From: Akkermansia sp.
GTDB lineage: Bacteria; Verrucomicrobiota; Verrucomicrobiia; Verrucomicrobiales; Akkermansiaceae
Assembly (NCBI GenBank): GCA_017415555.1
Contig: JAFQGF010000056.1
Location: 1 to 64,000 of the forward strand
Reading direction: 5' to 3'
DNA: 64,000 bases
Below, one piece after another: positions 1 through 8,858 of this stretch. Position 1 is the first letter of the stretch. Each line of letters starts with the position of its first letter. Made by a program: the position numbers and the translations under genes. The notes below the pieces were generated by a model. That model saw only the letters and a program-made list of their open reading frames with translations. It ran no database searches and was not told where the DNA came from.

Positions 1-500
1 CTCGCCAGGCGGCTCGCGATTCAATGTATTGGCAAGCACCGCGAGCCAGCCTGCCGTTAGGCAGGCCAAATCCGGAGCCTCGCCGCACGGCGAGGCGGCA
101 AAAAATAGCCACGGTGTGGAGTGAGCAACGCGAACGAAACCCGTGGGTATAGCGAAAAAAACAAACCGAACCCCACCGGATGGTGGGGTGGCATAAAGCG
201 CTGCAAGATATTGATACATGGGCATTTCCCTCTCCGCGCTTCGTGCTACGCCGAGACAAGATGCCACCCCTCCTTACGTCGGGGTTCCCATATTTATACG
301 TCTCTACCCCAGGGCTGAAGCCCTAGGCTACCATGTGCCGCCTCGCCATCCGGCGAGGCTCTTGATTAGGCTCGCCTGAAGGCTCGCGGGCGCCAGCCCG
401 CCGAACTATTACTTCGTCCCTCGGAATTCGTCCTTCGTCCTCAGAAGTCGCCCGCCGAACTTTCTCTTCGTAACTCGCCTGCCTGCCGGCAGGCAGGTAA
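1..500. repeat. Intergenic mosaic of palindromic repeats, island 1
   Basis: No credible gene is seen here. The stretch is built of short palindromes that recur at 2.3-3.1, 3.6-4.0, 6.4-6.6, 10.0-10.7 and 13.15-13.48 kb. They include an imperfect GCCTGCC..GGCAGGC (about 50-66), a perfect copy at 477-497, GCCTCGCCG..CGGCGAGGC (about 78-100 and 340-358) and a CCCCACC..GGTGGGG hairpin (about 171-190). The order resembles bacterial interspersed mosaic elements. Whether each island is transcribed is unknown. Confidence 0.75.
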
Positions 501-566
501 ATCCTAATTCGTAAATCCGAAAAATCCCAAATTTATCCAAATATGTAATTTTTTGTCAAATTTGGC

Positions 567-594
567 TTGCATATTGGGCAAAAGGGTGTATAGT
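567..594 (+). promoter_or_regulatory. Promoter of the rpsM-rpsK-rpsD operon
   Basis: TTGCAT at 567-572 and TATAGT at 589-594 are separated by 16 nt, and GGGTG sits directly before the -10. The same arrangement lies upstream of serS. It leaves a leader of roughly 60 nt before rpsM, room for autogenous control by S4, though no S4 target is evident by eye. Confidence 0.6.
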
Positions 595-659
595 TTCGGC
601 ACGCAACTGCGCCGCAGTGTATGCGGCGCATCACACAACGAACAAACAAACACACCAAT

Positions 660-1028
660 ATGGCTCGTCTTTTCGGTATCGAAATACCCAATGAGAAGCG
701 CGTAGAGGCCTCCCTGTGCTACATTTACGGCATCGGCCCCTCCACCGCCAAGAAGGTGCTCGAGCAGGCCGGTATCTCCCCGGACCTTCGCACGGGCACG
801 CTTTCTGACGCTCAGCTGACCAAGATTGTACAGGCTATCACCAGCAACAACATCCTCATCGAGGGTGACCTGCGCCGTGAGAAGCAGATGGCTCTGAAGC
901 GCCTTACCACCATCAACTGCCTGCGCGGTATCCGTCACCGCAAGGGTCTGCCGGTTCGTGGTCAGCGCACCCGCACCAATGCCCGCACCCGCAAGGGCCG
1001 CAAGAAGACTGTCGGCGCCAAGAAGTAA
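660..1028 (+). CDS. rpsM: 30S ribosomal protein S13
   Basis: This 122-residue protein is S13, which contacts the head of the 30S subunit and P-site tRNA. The N-terminal MARLFGIEIP, the helix-two-turn-helix segment around YIYGIGPSTAKKVLEQAGI and the basic tail with RGQRTRTNARTRKGRKK are diagnostic, and the length is normal. The start at 660 is chosen because S13 begins MAR. An upstream in-frame extension to 621 is not conserved. The leader before the ATG is A/C-rich with no Shine-Dalgarno. It is the first gene of a three-gene operon. Confidence 0.98.
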   Translation: MARLFGIEIPNEKRVEASLCYIYGIGPSTAKKVLEQAGISPDLRTGTLSDAQLTKIVQAITSNNILIEGDLRREKQMALKRLTTINCLRGIRHRKGLPVRGQRTRTNARTRKGRKKTVGAKK

Positions 1029-1056
1029 TTAACCCCTTACATACAAGATACTGAAA

Positions 1057-1587
1057 ATGGCTGAAGAAACCATACAGGAAGTAGTAGAGACAGTGGCTCC
1101 CGCTGTTGAGGCTCCCGCCACCGAGGCTCCCGCCCCTGCTGAGCAGAAGAAGCCCGAGGGTCGCCGCGACATTTTCGCCGAGCTCGGCCTTGTGGACGAC
1201 GAGGAGAAAATCAAGATTCTCAAAGCTAAGGGTAGCAAGAACGTCACCACCGGCATCGTTCACATCTCCTCCACCTTCAACAACACCGTGGTGAGCGTGA
1301 CCGACCTCAAGGGTAACGTGATTGGCTGGTCCTCCGCCGGTAAGCTCAACTTCAAGGGCAGCCGCAAGAGCACCGCTTATGCCGGTCAGGTTGTTTGCCA
1401 GGATGCCTGCCGCCAGGCTATGGGCCACGGCCTCAAGGAGGTCGAGGTTCGTGTGAAGGGCCCGGGTTCCGGTCGTGAGTCCGCCGTTCGTGCCGTGCAG
1501 ACCATGGGTCTGGAGATCTCCAGCATTGCTGATGTGACCCCCATCCCCCACAACGGCTGCCGTCCTCCCAAGGCTCGTCGCGCCTAA
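1057..1587 (+). CDS. rpsK: 30S ribosomal protein S11 with acidic N-terminal extension
   Basis: S11 binds 16S rRNA in the platform of the 30S subunit. The core begins near residue 55 ([19 protein letters not shown]) and runs to the usual KARRA-type C-terminus with RGSGRES and [12 protein letters not shown]-like features. The family is normally about 129 residues, but this one has 176. The extra 45 or so N-terminal residues are rich in Glu, Ala and Pro and look disordered. It follows rpsM after 28 nt. No internal Met sits at the expected core start, so the extension is probably translated. Confidence 0.97.
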   Translation: MAEETIQEVVETVAPAVEAPATEAPAPAEQKKPEGRRDIFAELGLVDDEEKIKILKAKGSKNVTTGIVHISSTFNNTVVSVTDLKGNVIGWSSAGKLNFKGSRKSTAYAGQVVCQDACRQAMGHGLKEVEVRVKGPGSGRESAVRAVQTMGLEISSIADVTPIPHNGCRPPKARRA

Positions 1588-1623
1588 TAGTTTACTAACC
1601 CAGAAGAAAGATTACACAAGATT

Positions 1624-2235
1624 ATGGCTCGTTATACAGGTCCTACCGCCAAGATCAGCCGTCGTTTCGGTGTTGAGCTCTTCGGTGCCAGCAAGGCTTT
1701 TGCCCGCCGTCCCTTCCCCCCGGGTCAGCACGGTGCCCGCGCCGGCCGTAAGAAGAAGTCCGACTACGGCATCATGCTCGCCGAGAAGCAGAAGCTCCGC
1801 TTCATGTACGGCGTGCTCGAGGGTCAGTTCCGCAAGTACTATGAGGAGGCTTCCCGCCGTTCCGGCGTGACGGGTGAGATTCTTCTCCAGCTGCTGGAGC
1901 TCCGTCTCGACAACATCATCTACCGCCTCAACTTCGCCAACACCCGCGCCGCTGCTCGTCAGATGGTGTCCCACGGCCACGTGACCGTGAATGGTAAGAA
2001 GGTGAACATCGCCTCCTACAGCTGCAAGCCCGGCGACGTTGTGGCCGTGGCCGCCAAGGCTCGCTCCCAGGCTCTCGCCGGTCGCGCTCAGGAGCTCACC
2101 GCTAACGCTGTGACCCCCGATTGGCTCGAGGTGGACGCCGCTAAGCTTTCCGCTAAGGTGGCCCGCATCCCCTCCATGGAGGAGATTGCTCCCATCGTGA
2201 ACGTGCAGCTCATCGTGGAGTTCTACTCCCGCTAA
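1624..2235 (+). CDS. rpsD: 30S ribosomal protein S4
   Basis: S4 (203 residues) is a primary 16S rRNA binder that nucleates 30S assembly and often represses its own operon. The MARYTGPTAKISRRFG start, the KSDYGIMLAEKQKLRFMYG segment, the S4 RNA-binding domain (LDNIIYRLNFANTRAAARQMVSHGHVTVNGKKVNI, about 95-130) and the C-terminal IVEFYSR are typical. A strong terminator follows at once. The usual downstream neighbours rpoA and rplQ are absent. Confidence 0.98.
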   Translation: MARYTGPTAKISRRFGVELFGASKAFARRPFPPGQHGARAGRKKKSDYGIMLAEKQKLRFMYGVLEGQFRKYYEEASRRSGVTGEILLQLLELRLDNIIYRLNFANTRAAARQMVSHGHVTVNGKKVNIASYSCKPGDVVAVAAKARSQALAGRAQELTANAVTPDWLEVDAAKLSAKVARIPSMEEIAPIVNVQLIVEFYSR

Positions 2236-2261
2236 GCCGCTACGCTCCACAGAGCATTTTG

Positions 2262-2299
2262 CAAAAAAAAGCGCTCCCATCCCCGGGAGCGCTTTTTTT
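2262..2299 (+). terminator. Rho-independent terminator of the rpsMKD operon
   Basis: GCGCTCCC pairs with GGGAGCGC around a 6-nt loop. A run of A precedes the stem and a run of T follows it, so the hairpin could stop transcription in both directions. Confidence 0.9.
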
Positions 2300-2332
2300 G
2301 TTCCCACAAGAAAAGAAAGGAGATTAACGAAT

Positions 2333-3060
2333 TTGGATTTACCTGCCTGCCGGCAGGCAGGCGAGTTACGAAGAGGAGGTTCGTCCTTCAGGAGCCGGAG
2401 GGCGAAAGAACTCAGGCAGGAGGTGGAGCGGCGAAGCCGCGAAACCCCTGCACAATGCAGAAAAAGATATCAGAAGCCCAGGGAACCTGCGGCGACAGGC
2501 TGTCTCGGCGAAGCTTTGGCGGAGACGGAAATGCGTCGCAATACTTTGATTCATCGCTTTCTGTCACCCCGTTTCACGGGGCTCAAAATTATTTTCCATC
2601 TTCTAGCAGGGGCGGCGCTCACTATCGTTCGCTTGCCCCTGCCTGAGTTCTTTCGCCCTTATAGGGCTCATGTTTTGCGCTCGCCTGCGGCTCGCATGGA
2701 GTATCAGAGCCATGCCACAGCTTCGCTCTGCTCGAGGGCGAATTCTAAAGGACAAAGGACGAATTCCGAGGGACGAAGTAATAGTTCGGCGGGCTGGCGC
2801 CCGCGAGCTTTTGGGCGAGCAAGCCTGCCGTGCCGGCAGGGCGAATTCAGGAGCCTCGCCGCATGTCGAGGCGGCATATGGTAGCCCACGGTGCAGCCGC
2901 GTCAGCGGCGAAACCGTGGGAATAGCGCAAAAAAACAAACTGAACCCCGCCGGACGGCGGGGTGGCATAATGCCGTGTCGTCTTGTCTCGGCCAAGCTTT
3001 AACGGAGACGGGCGCACGGAAATGCCCCAGCGTAAATACGCGCTTTAGGAGTGCTTTCTG
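2333..3060. repeat. Intergenic mosaic of palindromic repeats, island 2
   Basis: No gene is supported. The perfect palindrome CCTGCCTGCCGGCAGGCAGG (about 2342-2361) is followed by modules shared almost base for base with 10.2-10.6 kb. One is the stretch from CTGTCTCGGCGAAGCTTTGGC to the CACCCCG..CGGGG hairpin (about 2500-2585). Another is the CAGGGGC..GCCCCTG module (about 2604-2644). A third is the CCCACGGT..ACCGTGGG stem and the CCCCGCC..GGCGGGG hairpin (about 2882-2965). The interval directly abuts the Y1 transposase gene. Confidence 0.75.
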
Positions 3061-3130
3061 TACCTCGCGCGGGAGAATCATGTTTTTCTCCTTGCTATAC
3101 TTTACATATCATGGTAGCATTCATCATACT

Positions 3131-3568
3131 ATGGGGCACACCTTTGCAAACATCAATGTACACATCATTTTCCATACGAAAAGCACAGGATGTGTCATGC
3201 AAGAGAAAGATTTGACGACTATTTTTCATTATGTCGGAGGTTTGATTCGCTCCTTTTACGGGACAGCTTATATGATAGGTGGCCGCCCGGACCACTTACA
3301 TATACTTACCTCACTCCCCATTTCTGTGAGTCTGTCCGAGTTTGTGCGTACCATCAAAGCAAATTCGAGCAGGTGGATAAAGGAACTTTCTCCGGAATAC
3401 AAGGATTTTTTCTGGCAGACGGGATACGGAGCTTTTTCTGTAAGCGAGTCAAATAAAGAACATGTTATCGACTACATCCGAAAACAGAAGGAACACCACA
3501 GGGGGTATTCAGCGCAAGAGGAGTTCAGAATGTTTCTGAATAAACATGGAATAACGGCCAGTGATTAA
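3131..3568 (+). CDS. IS200-like Y1 (HUH) transposase
   Basis: This 145-residue protein matches the single-strand Y1 transposase fold of the IS200/IS605 and REP-associated transposases. It has an HxH metal motif in RPDHLHIL, a helix with the likely nucleophilic tyrosine in HVIDYIRKQKEHH, and the typical NINVHIIFHTKS opening. No tnpB partner is present. The start at 3131 gives MGHTFANINVH, the normal family start. A TATACT box at 3096-3101 may drive it. Mosaic repeats flank it on both sides, so it may be a RAYT-like enzyme acting on those palindromes or an IS that landed among them. Confidence 0.85.
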   Translation: MGHTFANINVHIIFHTKSTGCVMQEKDLTTIFHYVGGLIRSFYGTAYMIGGRPDHLHILTSLPISVSLSEFVRTIKANSSRWIKELSPEYKDFFWQTGYGAFSVSESNKEHVIDYIRKQKEHHRGYSAQEEFRMFLNKHGITASD

Positions 3569-3569
3569 A

Positions 3570-3990
3570 CCCGGCATTATGCCACCCCACCATCCGGTGG
3601 GGTTCTTATTGATTTTTTCGCGAGTCCCATGGTTCCGCTGCTGACGCAGCTCCACCATGGGCTACGTTATGCCGCCTCGCCATCCGGCGAGGCTCTTGAT
3701 TAGGCTCGCCTGGAGGCTCGCTTTCCCCGCCTGAGTTCTTTCGCCCTTCCAGGGCTCTTGCTTTTAGGCTCGCCTGCGGCTCGCATAGAGCCCAGGGAAC
3801 CTGCGGCGACAGGCTGTCACCCCGTTTCACGGGGCTCAAAACTATTCTTATCCCCTAGCAGGGGCGGCGCTCACTATCGTTCGCTTGCCCCTGCCTGAGT
3901 TCTTTCGCCCCCCGAGGGGGCTCCCTGAATTCCGCCTTGCCTGCCTTTGAGCGCCAGCCCGCTGAACTTGCCATTCGTAAATCGTAATTC
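3570..3990. repeat. Intergenic mosaic of palindromic repeats, island 3
   Basis: This begins two bases after the transposase stop with the CCCCACC..GGTGGGG module in inverted orientation relative to island 2. It then carries the CCATGG stem (about 3627-3663), the GCCTCGCC..GGCGAGGC module, the CACCCCG..CGGGG hairpin (about 3819-3835) and the CAGGGGC..GCCCCTG module (about 3860-3895). From about 3815 on it is collinear with 10.48 kb onward. Confidence 0.75.
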
Positions 3991-3996
3991 CACAGG

Positions 3997-4030
3997 AAAA
4001 GCCGCTGAGCCGTGAAGACCGGCCGCTTTT
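3997..4030. terminator. Terminator-like hairpin upstream of invertible segment 1
   Basis: AAAAGC pairs with GCTTTT around a GC-rich stem. Near-identical hairpins sit upstream of the second invertible segment (10648-10681) and directly after the first PEP-CTERM gene (6332-6365). Here it would insulate the switch from upstream transcription. It could also be the relic 3' end of a lost PEP-CTERM gene. Confidence 0.55.
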
Positions 4031-4106
4031 GCTGTATTGCACCGAGTCCGGACAGCGCGAGCTCGCCGTCTACCCGAAAAAATTGCCCATGTGGTGCACA
4101 TGTATT

Positions 4107-4124
4107 TCTCATTTGGAATGCGAT
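4107..4124 (+). repeat. Left inverted repeat of invertible segment 1
   Basis: TCTCATTTGGAATGCGAT is the exact reverse complement of the 18 bp at 4263-4280 and is identical to the left repeat of the second locus at 10759-10776. Confidence 0.9.
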
Positions 4125-4257
4125 GTACAGCCAAAAATGCAAAGAATGTTTTTTTTCTGTCGCTTATGGAGAACGAAACGTGTGATTCGCAGGGGCTAAA
4201 ACGCGGGATTCAGGCCATTAATAACAAGCTAACAGTTTTAATTTCAATGCGCTAGAG

Positions 4258-4286
4258 AAAGCATCGCATTCCAAATGAGATATACT
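4258..4286 (+). promoter_or_regulatory. Fixed -10 box of PEP-CTERM gene 1 with weak -35
   Basis: TATACT at 4281-4286 directly abuts the right inverted repeat. Seventeen nucleotides upstream lies AAAGCA, a poor -35 contributed by the segment end now adjacent. Flipping the segment would put TGTACA there, as at the second locus. Confidence 0.6.
4263..4280 (-). repeat. Right inverted repeat of invertible segment 1
   Basis: ATCGCATTCCAAATGAGA, the perfect inverse of 4107-4124, ends one base before the -10 box. Confidence 0.9.
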
Positions 4287-4346
4287 GCCCTTGTTCTCTC
4301 TCGGGGCGGGGAAGCTTCCGGCCCCGATACAAAAAATCTCCATATC

Positions 4347-6251
4347 ATGAAATTACATTTACCTATCGCACTTTTTGCTTTTGTCTCCGCCGCAGTACAA
4401 GCCGCGCCTCTTACACCTGAAAAAATTATGACGGTGTCAGATGGGGAGGTTAAATATGCAACAGACATTGCAAATACTGAAACCGGTGAGACCTTCCTGG
4501 AAATGCTGCAAACAACACAGACGATTCCTGCCAATGACAAGGACAATAGCGGCGGTGGAGCTATTATAAAGGATGGAGCCGGTGAATTGAAGGTGACATC
4601 CGGATTTGCTCCGAAGGATGGAACTTCTACAAGTCTTACTAATACACTTGTGGTACGTGAGGGTACATTGACCTTCGGTGCCGGTAAAGAAGCCACACAT
4701 GTCGCAATTACCAATAACCCTGCCAAAATTAACAGCCCTAATTTAGTCGTGGGCGGTAAGAATGGCCGTTTGGTATTTGATAATGCATCGTATGTGCAGG
4801 TTGCAGGATCTTATGTTAGTTCTATCAATATTGGCACACCTGATGGGGCCGGGCATATGGAACTGAAAAACGGCTCGTATGTTGCCAATACTCAAACCCT
4901 TTTCGGTGGTTATAATGTGACTAGCTCAGACCATGTTCATGCTACTTGGACCGATGGAACTCAAAAGTCCGTATACCAAGGAGTACAGGGAACTTCTACT
5001 CTTGATATCAGTGGAGGATCCAAGTATGCCGTTGGTACATGTTTTTATTTTGGAAACATGGACGTGAAGGTTACAGATGAGGGTTCTGTGTTTGAAGATG
5101 GTAATCGTTATGTTGATAATAAACGCGATAAGAGTGATATAGTGAGCTTCATGGGTGACTTGGATAATAGTAATACCACTATCCGTATAGAAGAGGGGGC
5201 TGATTGGTATAGCCGCAACAGACTTATTGCTGGGTATGCAGATGGTTCCACAACAACGATTGATGTAAAGGGCGAAGGCTCCACCTTTAACAGCTCGAGT
5301 ATCGTAGCTATGGGCTATGATAGTACGCTTCCCGGAGGCAGCGACGAAAATTATAAGTCCACTAGTGTCTTTACTGTGTCTGATAAAGCTCAGGTAAATG
5401 TGGTGGATTTACGCGTTGGAAATTCCGGTAGCGCAGAAGCAACACTGACTGTTGATGAGACATCTTCATACAATGGCTCTTCTATATCGGTCGGCAAGAA
5501 AGGTTATATTTCGAACAGTGGTACGATAACTTTGAATGATGGCGCTACGGGGGATTATTATTTAAATAATTCCGACTATATGGTTCCCGATGCAGCTCAT
5601 GAGTTTGCTGAAGATAAAATGACCTCCGTCGATTCCGCTTTGACAGTTAGCGGGCGCTTGGAGAATACTGCTACCGGTAAGATTCTCACTTCCGATGATG
5701 CATTGTTGAACATTGTAGGAGGTGGTTTGGTTGAAAATAGTGGTAACATTGGTTTGTCCACTGTTGTTAATGGAGGTGCTCTGACCCTTAATGGTGGCTC
5801 CATGGCTGCTGTTACCTTGATTGATGGTGACATCTATGTGAATGGTGCTACAACGACAGGTGCACTGACCCTTACCGGTGGTACCATTACGTTTAATCTG
5901 GATGCTCAGGTGGCAACGTACGCTCGCAATGCAACACCTGCCACCATGTTGACGGTGGATTCTCTGGATGTAACTGGCACCAAGATTGTGGTGAATCTTT
6001 CTGATGAGGCTTTCAACAAGTTGGATGGTTCTACCTTCAATCTGTTTAAGGTTGAAGGTGAGGAGGGTGCTGATTTGTCCGGTGCTGATATTGTGTTCAC
6101 GAACGGCACTCAGAGCAAGGTTGGTACCGTTACCGCAAATGAGGATGGTAGCTTTACGGTAAAGGACACGAAGCTTGTCCCCGAGCCCACCACGGCTACG
6201 CTGAGCCTGCTGGCCTTGGCTGCCTTGGCAGCTCGCCGCCGCCGTCGCTAA
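4347..6251 (+). CDS. PEP-CTERM surface protein with beta-helix-like repeats (1)
   Basis: The 634-residue product is exported and probably anchored by the exosortase route. A signal peptide (MKLHLPIALFAFVSAAVQA) opens it. The middle is rich in Gly, Thr, Asn and Val with the ladder-like pattern of autotransporter beta-helix passengers, for example GALTLNGGSMAAV and GALTLTGGTITFN near 490-550. The last 24 residues form a PEP-CTERM tail: VPEP, a hydrophobic helix and an RRRRR end. The start at 4347 matches MKLHLP of the paralogue at 10997. The body is visibly more AT-rich than its neighbours, but the 3' end is GC-rich and nearly identical to the paralogue. Ligand or role is unknown. Confidence 0.88.
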   Translation: MKLHLPIALFAFVSAAVQAAPLTPEKIMTVSDGEVKYATDIANTETGETFLEMLQTTQTIPANDKDNSGGGAIIKDGAGELKVTSGFAPKDGTSTSLTNTLVVREGTLTFGAGKEATHVAITNNPAKINSPNLVVGGKNGRLVFDNASYVQVAGSYVSSINIGTPDGAGHMELKNGSYVANTQTLFGGYNVTSSDHVHATWTDGTQKSVYQGVQGTSTLDISGGSKYAVGTCFYFGNMDVKVTDEGSVFEDGNRYVDNKRDKSDIVSFMGDLDNSNTTIRIEEGADWYSRNRLIAGYADGSTTTIDVKGEGSTFNSSSIVAMGYDSTLPGGSDENYKSTSVFTVSDKAQVNVVDLRVGNSGSAEATLTVDETSSYNGSSISVGKKGYISNSGTITLNDGATGDYYLNNSDYMVPDAAHEFAEDKMTSVDSALTVSGRLENTATGKILTSDDALLNIVGGGLVENSGNIGLSTVVNGGALTLNGGSMAAVTLIDGDIYVNGATTTGALTLTGGTITFNLDAQVATYARNATPATMLTVDSLDVTGTKIVVNLSDEAFNKLDGSTFNLFKVEGEEGADLSGADIVFTNGTQSKVGTVTANEDGSFTVKDTKLVPEPTTATLSLLALAALAARRRRR

Positions 6252-6331
6252 AGCGACTTTGGCGTGGCAAGCGCCGCCGCCGCAGAAAGTAATTTGGTAT
6301 AATGATCCGGGCTGTTCATGCCCGTTGCAGT

Positions 6332-6365
6332 AAAAGCCGCTGAGCCGTGAAGGCCGGCGGCTTTT
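6332..6365 (+). terminator. Terminator of PEP-CTERM gene 1
   Basis: AAAAGCCGC pairs with GCGGCTTTT, 80 bp after the stop codon. The 60 bp between stop and hairpin (6252 to about 6310) is almost identical to the sequence after the second PEP-CTERM gene. Confidence 0.75.
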
Positions 6366-6394
6366 GCTGTATGGGTGGGGGAAATTGGATCTTT

Positions 6395-6600
6395 GTAGGG
6401 TAGTTTGCGAGCTTGCAGGCGAGACAAATTCAGGAGCCTCGTCGTATGGCGAGGCGGCATCATGCAGAGCACGGTGCAGCCGCACAGCGGCGGAACCGTG
6501 GGGAGGGGAGAAAATAAATTGAACCTGCACTTGTGCGGGCACTAAGTCTGGCTTGCGGAATTTTAAATTCGTCCCTCGGAATTCGTAACTCGTACTTCTA
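6395..6600. repeat. Intergenic mosaic of palindromic repeats, island 4
   Basis: A short island holds the GCCTCG..CGAGGC module (about 6437-6458), a CACGGT..ACCGTG stem (about 6469-6502) and the TCGTCCCTCGGAATTCGTAA tract shared with other islands. No gene is seen. Confidence 0.65.
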
Positions 6601-6660
6601 CACATTCTCATTTAACTTTGGGACAGAAGTGAAAAAAACGAGTTGGGACGCACTTTCCGC

Positions 6661-6688
6661 TTGAATATATGGCGCAAGGGTGTAGAAT
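6661..6688 (+). promoter_or_regulatory. serS promoter giving a near-leaderless mRNA
   Basis: TTGAAT (6661-6666), a 16-nt spacer ending GGGTG, and TAGAAT (6683-6688). Only 9 nt separate the -10 from the ATG at 6698, so transcription should start about 2-4 nt before the start codon. Confidence 0.65.
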
Positions 6689-6697
6689 GGTGTTGCT

Positions 6698-7981
6698 ATG
6701 CTAGATATCCGAGTTGTCAGGGAAAATCCTGAATATGTGAAAGAGCGTGTCCGCCTGCGCGGTGGAGACCACTGGATGCTTGTAGACAAGGTGCTGGAGT
6801 GTGATGAAAAGCGCCGTAATGCTGAGACGGAGAAGCAGGGGCTTTCTTCCGAGCGTAATAGTTCTTCCAAATTAATTGGGCAGATGATGAAGGAGGGCCG
6901 CCGCGAGGAGGCCGAGGAGCTCAAGAAACGCATGAGCGAGGTGGGAGAGCGAATCAAGGAGCTGGAAGCCGTGGCCACTGCTGCGGCAGAGGAGCAGGAG
7001 AGCCTGCTGCTCAACATCCCGAATATGCCGCATGATGCCGCTCCTGTGGGCGCGGATGAGAGTGCCAACCCGGAGCTGCGAGTGTGGGGCAGCAAGCCCG
7101 AGATTGCTGAGCCGAAAGACCATGTGCAGATTGCAACCGCGTGTGGATTGCTGAATTTTGAGGATGCTACGCGTATTTCCGGTTCCGGTTTCATCGTATA
7201 CCGCGGGCTTGGTGCGCGGCTGGAGCGAGCTCTGATTAACTTCCTGCTGGATACACAGACTCAGGAGAACGGCTACCAGGAGGTGGGCGTGCCCTTTATT
7301 GTGAAGCGCGAGTGCATGTATGGCACGGGCCAGCTGCCTAAGTTTGAGGAAGATATGTACGGGCTGGAGGGCAACAGCATGTTCCTGGTGCCAACTGCCG
7401 AGGTGCCGGTAACGAACCTGTGCCGCGACCAGATTCTGAAGGAGAGCGACCTGCCGGTGAAGATGACGGCCTATACACCCTGCTTCCGCCGCGAAGCCGG
7501 TTCTGCCGGTCGCGAGAATAAGGGCATGATCCGTGTGCACCAGTTCGATAAGGTGGAGCTGGTGGAAATCTGCCGCCCGGAAGATGGCTTTGCGGAGCTG
7601 GAGAAGCTGACGAGCCACGCGGAGTGCATTCTGCAGAAGCTGGGGCTGCACTACCGTGTGATTGAGCTGTGCACGGGCGATGTGGGCTTCTCCTCTGCCA
7701 AGACCTACGATATCGAAGTATGGGCACCGGGGCAGGGCAAGTATCTGGAGGTGTCCAGCTGCTCCTGCTTCACCGATTACCAGGCCCGCCGCATGAAGCT
7801 GCGCTACAAGGACGCCACGGGCAAGATGCGCGTGCCCTACACGCTGAACGGCTCCGGCACGGCTCTGCCGCGCCTGTATGTGGCCCTGCTGGAGCAGTGC
7901 CAGCAGCCGGATGGCTCCGTGCGCATACCGGCTGCTCTGGTGCCGTATTTCGGGGCAGACCGCATAGAAGCCGGCCACTGA
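6698..7981 (+). CDS. serS: Serine--tRNA ligase
   Basis: SerS (427 residues) charges tRNA-Ser with serine in the cytoplasm. It shows the N-terminal antiparallel coiled-coil arm (about 30-105) that reads the tRNA long arm. Class II motif 2 lies around TPCFRREAGSAGRENKGMIR (about 258-277), and motif 3 around NGSGTALPRLYVALLE near the C-terminus. Length is normal. The start at 6698 (MLDIRVVRENPE) is the family start and lies 9 nt past the -10. No Shine-Dalgarno is present. Its substrate tRNA-Ser(GCU) is encoded at 37.1 kb. Confidence 0.97.
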   Translation: MLDIRVVRENPEYVKERVRLRGGDHWMLVDKVLECDEKRRNAETEKQGLSSERNSSSKLIGQMMKEGRREEAEELKKRMSEVGERIKELEAVATAAAEEQESLLLNIPNMPHDAAPVGADESANPELRVWGSKPEIAEPKDHVQIATACGLLNFEDATRISGSGFIVYRGLGARLERALINFLLDTQTQENGYQEVGVPFIVKRECMYGTGQLPKFEEDMYGLEGNSMFLVPTAEVPVTNLCRDQILKESDLPVKMTAYTPCFRREAGSAGRENKGMIRVHQFDKVELVEICRPEDGFAELEKLTSHAECILQKLGLHYRVIELCTGDVGFSSAKTYDIEVWAPGQGKYLEVSSCSCFTDYQARRMKLRYKDATGKMRVPYTLNGSGTALPRLYVALLEQCQQPDGSVRIPAALVPYFGADRIEAGH

Positions 7982-8067
7982 ATATTCGGAACAGCGGGGC
8001 GCTGAGCCGCCCCGCCGCCCGGCCAATTTTTTCAATATCCACTCTCATCTTACCGCCTGTTCACGTT

Positions 8068-8799
8068 ATGCTTGACCTCATAGAATCCATGGGCACTGTT
8101 GCCTGGCTGATGATTATCTGCGCCGCTTCTGCTTTAGTTGTTGTTGCAGAGCGTTTGTTCTACTTTCATCGTGTTAATATTAACGCGGAGGATTTTCTGC
8201 GTGGGCTCTCCTCCCTGCTGCGCAGTGGGCAGTACAACGAAGCCCTGCATGAGGTGCGGCTTCTGCCGGGGCCTATGGCGCGTGTGGTGGAGGCGGTTCT
8301 TTCCCGCCCGCGTCTGAAGCGCAGTGAGTTGCGCGATATTGCCCTGGAGGCGGCAGAGCTGGAGGTGTTCCGCGTGGAGCGGCATGTGCGCAGTCTGCTG
8401 GCCAGCACGACGATTCTGCCGCTGCTGGGCATACTGGGGACGGTGCTTGCGCTGGTGGAGTTTTATGACCAGCCGGGCATTACAGACGGAGCTGCGGCCA
8501 TGCCGGAGGTGGCGGCCACGCTGAGCCGTGCGCTGATGCTTTCTGCTATGGGCATAGCCCTGGCCATTCCCTGCTATTTGTTCTACTCGTATCTGGTAGC
8601 ACGCGCCCGCAAGACGGTGAACAACATTGAGCGAGCCGGCCTGGAATGCGTTCACATCATCTGCGATGCCCGTGAGCGCGATGCCGAGGCTGCCGCGGCG
8701 GCTTCTTCCCGCGGAGGGTGCCGCTCCGGACAGTGCCGGATGGAGGCAGCTGCCCCTGCGGAGCAACCTGCTGAGACAGAAAAAACGGAGGACGCCTGA
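8068..8799 (+). CDS. MotA/TolQ/ExbB-family proton channel protein
   Basis: This 243-residue inner-membrane protein belongs to the family that uses the proton gradient to drive outer-membrane work. The topology is typical: TM1 at about 8-30, a cytoplasmic loop, TM2 around TTILPLLGILGTVLALVEF (114-132) with the family GxLGT motif, and TM3 around LMLSAMGIALAIPCYLFYS (156-174). The C-terminus is Ala/Glu-rich and Cys-containing. The start at 8068 gives MLDLIESMG; longer in-frame sequence overlaps serS. It heads a four-gene cluster with an ExbD-like partner. Confidence 0.85.
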   Translation: MLDLIESMGTVAWLMIICAASALVVVAERLFYFHRVNINAEDFLRGLSSLLRSGQYNEALHEVRLLPGPMARVVEAVLSRPRLKRSELRDIALEAAELEVFRVERHVRSLLASTTILPLLGILGTVLALVEFYDQPGITDGAAAMPEVAATLSRALMLSAMGIALAIPCYLFYSYLVARARKTVNNIERAGLECVHIICDARERDAEAAAAASSRGGCRSGQCRMEAAAPAEQPAETEKTEDA

Positions 8800-8858
8800 T
8801 ACACCACGCCCCGGAAATACATTCCGCCGCCCCATCCTCACACAAAATCCCCCATTTC

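Larger units (their letters stand above)
4107..4280. promoter_or_regulatory. Invertible promoter segment 1 (predicted OFF orientation)
   Basis: Two perfect 18-bp inverted repeats enclose 138 bp (4125-4262). Reverse-complementing this core gives a sequence nearly identical to the core of the second locus (10777-10914), while the flanks of both loci align in the same direction. The segment has therefore inverted at one locus relative to the other. In this orientation AAAGCA occupies the -35 position for the fixed -10 at 4281-4286, and the internal TTGAAA/TATTAA pair points away from the gene. A site-specific recombinase should act here, but none is encoded nearby. Confidence 0.85.

Noticed and set aside
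1-500. A CRISPR array in the repeat-rich islands
   Set aside because: Repeat units differ in length and order, spacers are not uniform, and no cas gene is present.
6252-6400. A third invertible site downstream of PEP-CTERM gene 1
   Set aside because: The terminator hairpin is shared, but neither copy of the 18-bp inverted repeat is found there.
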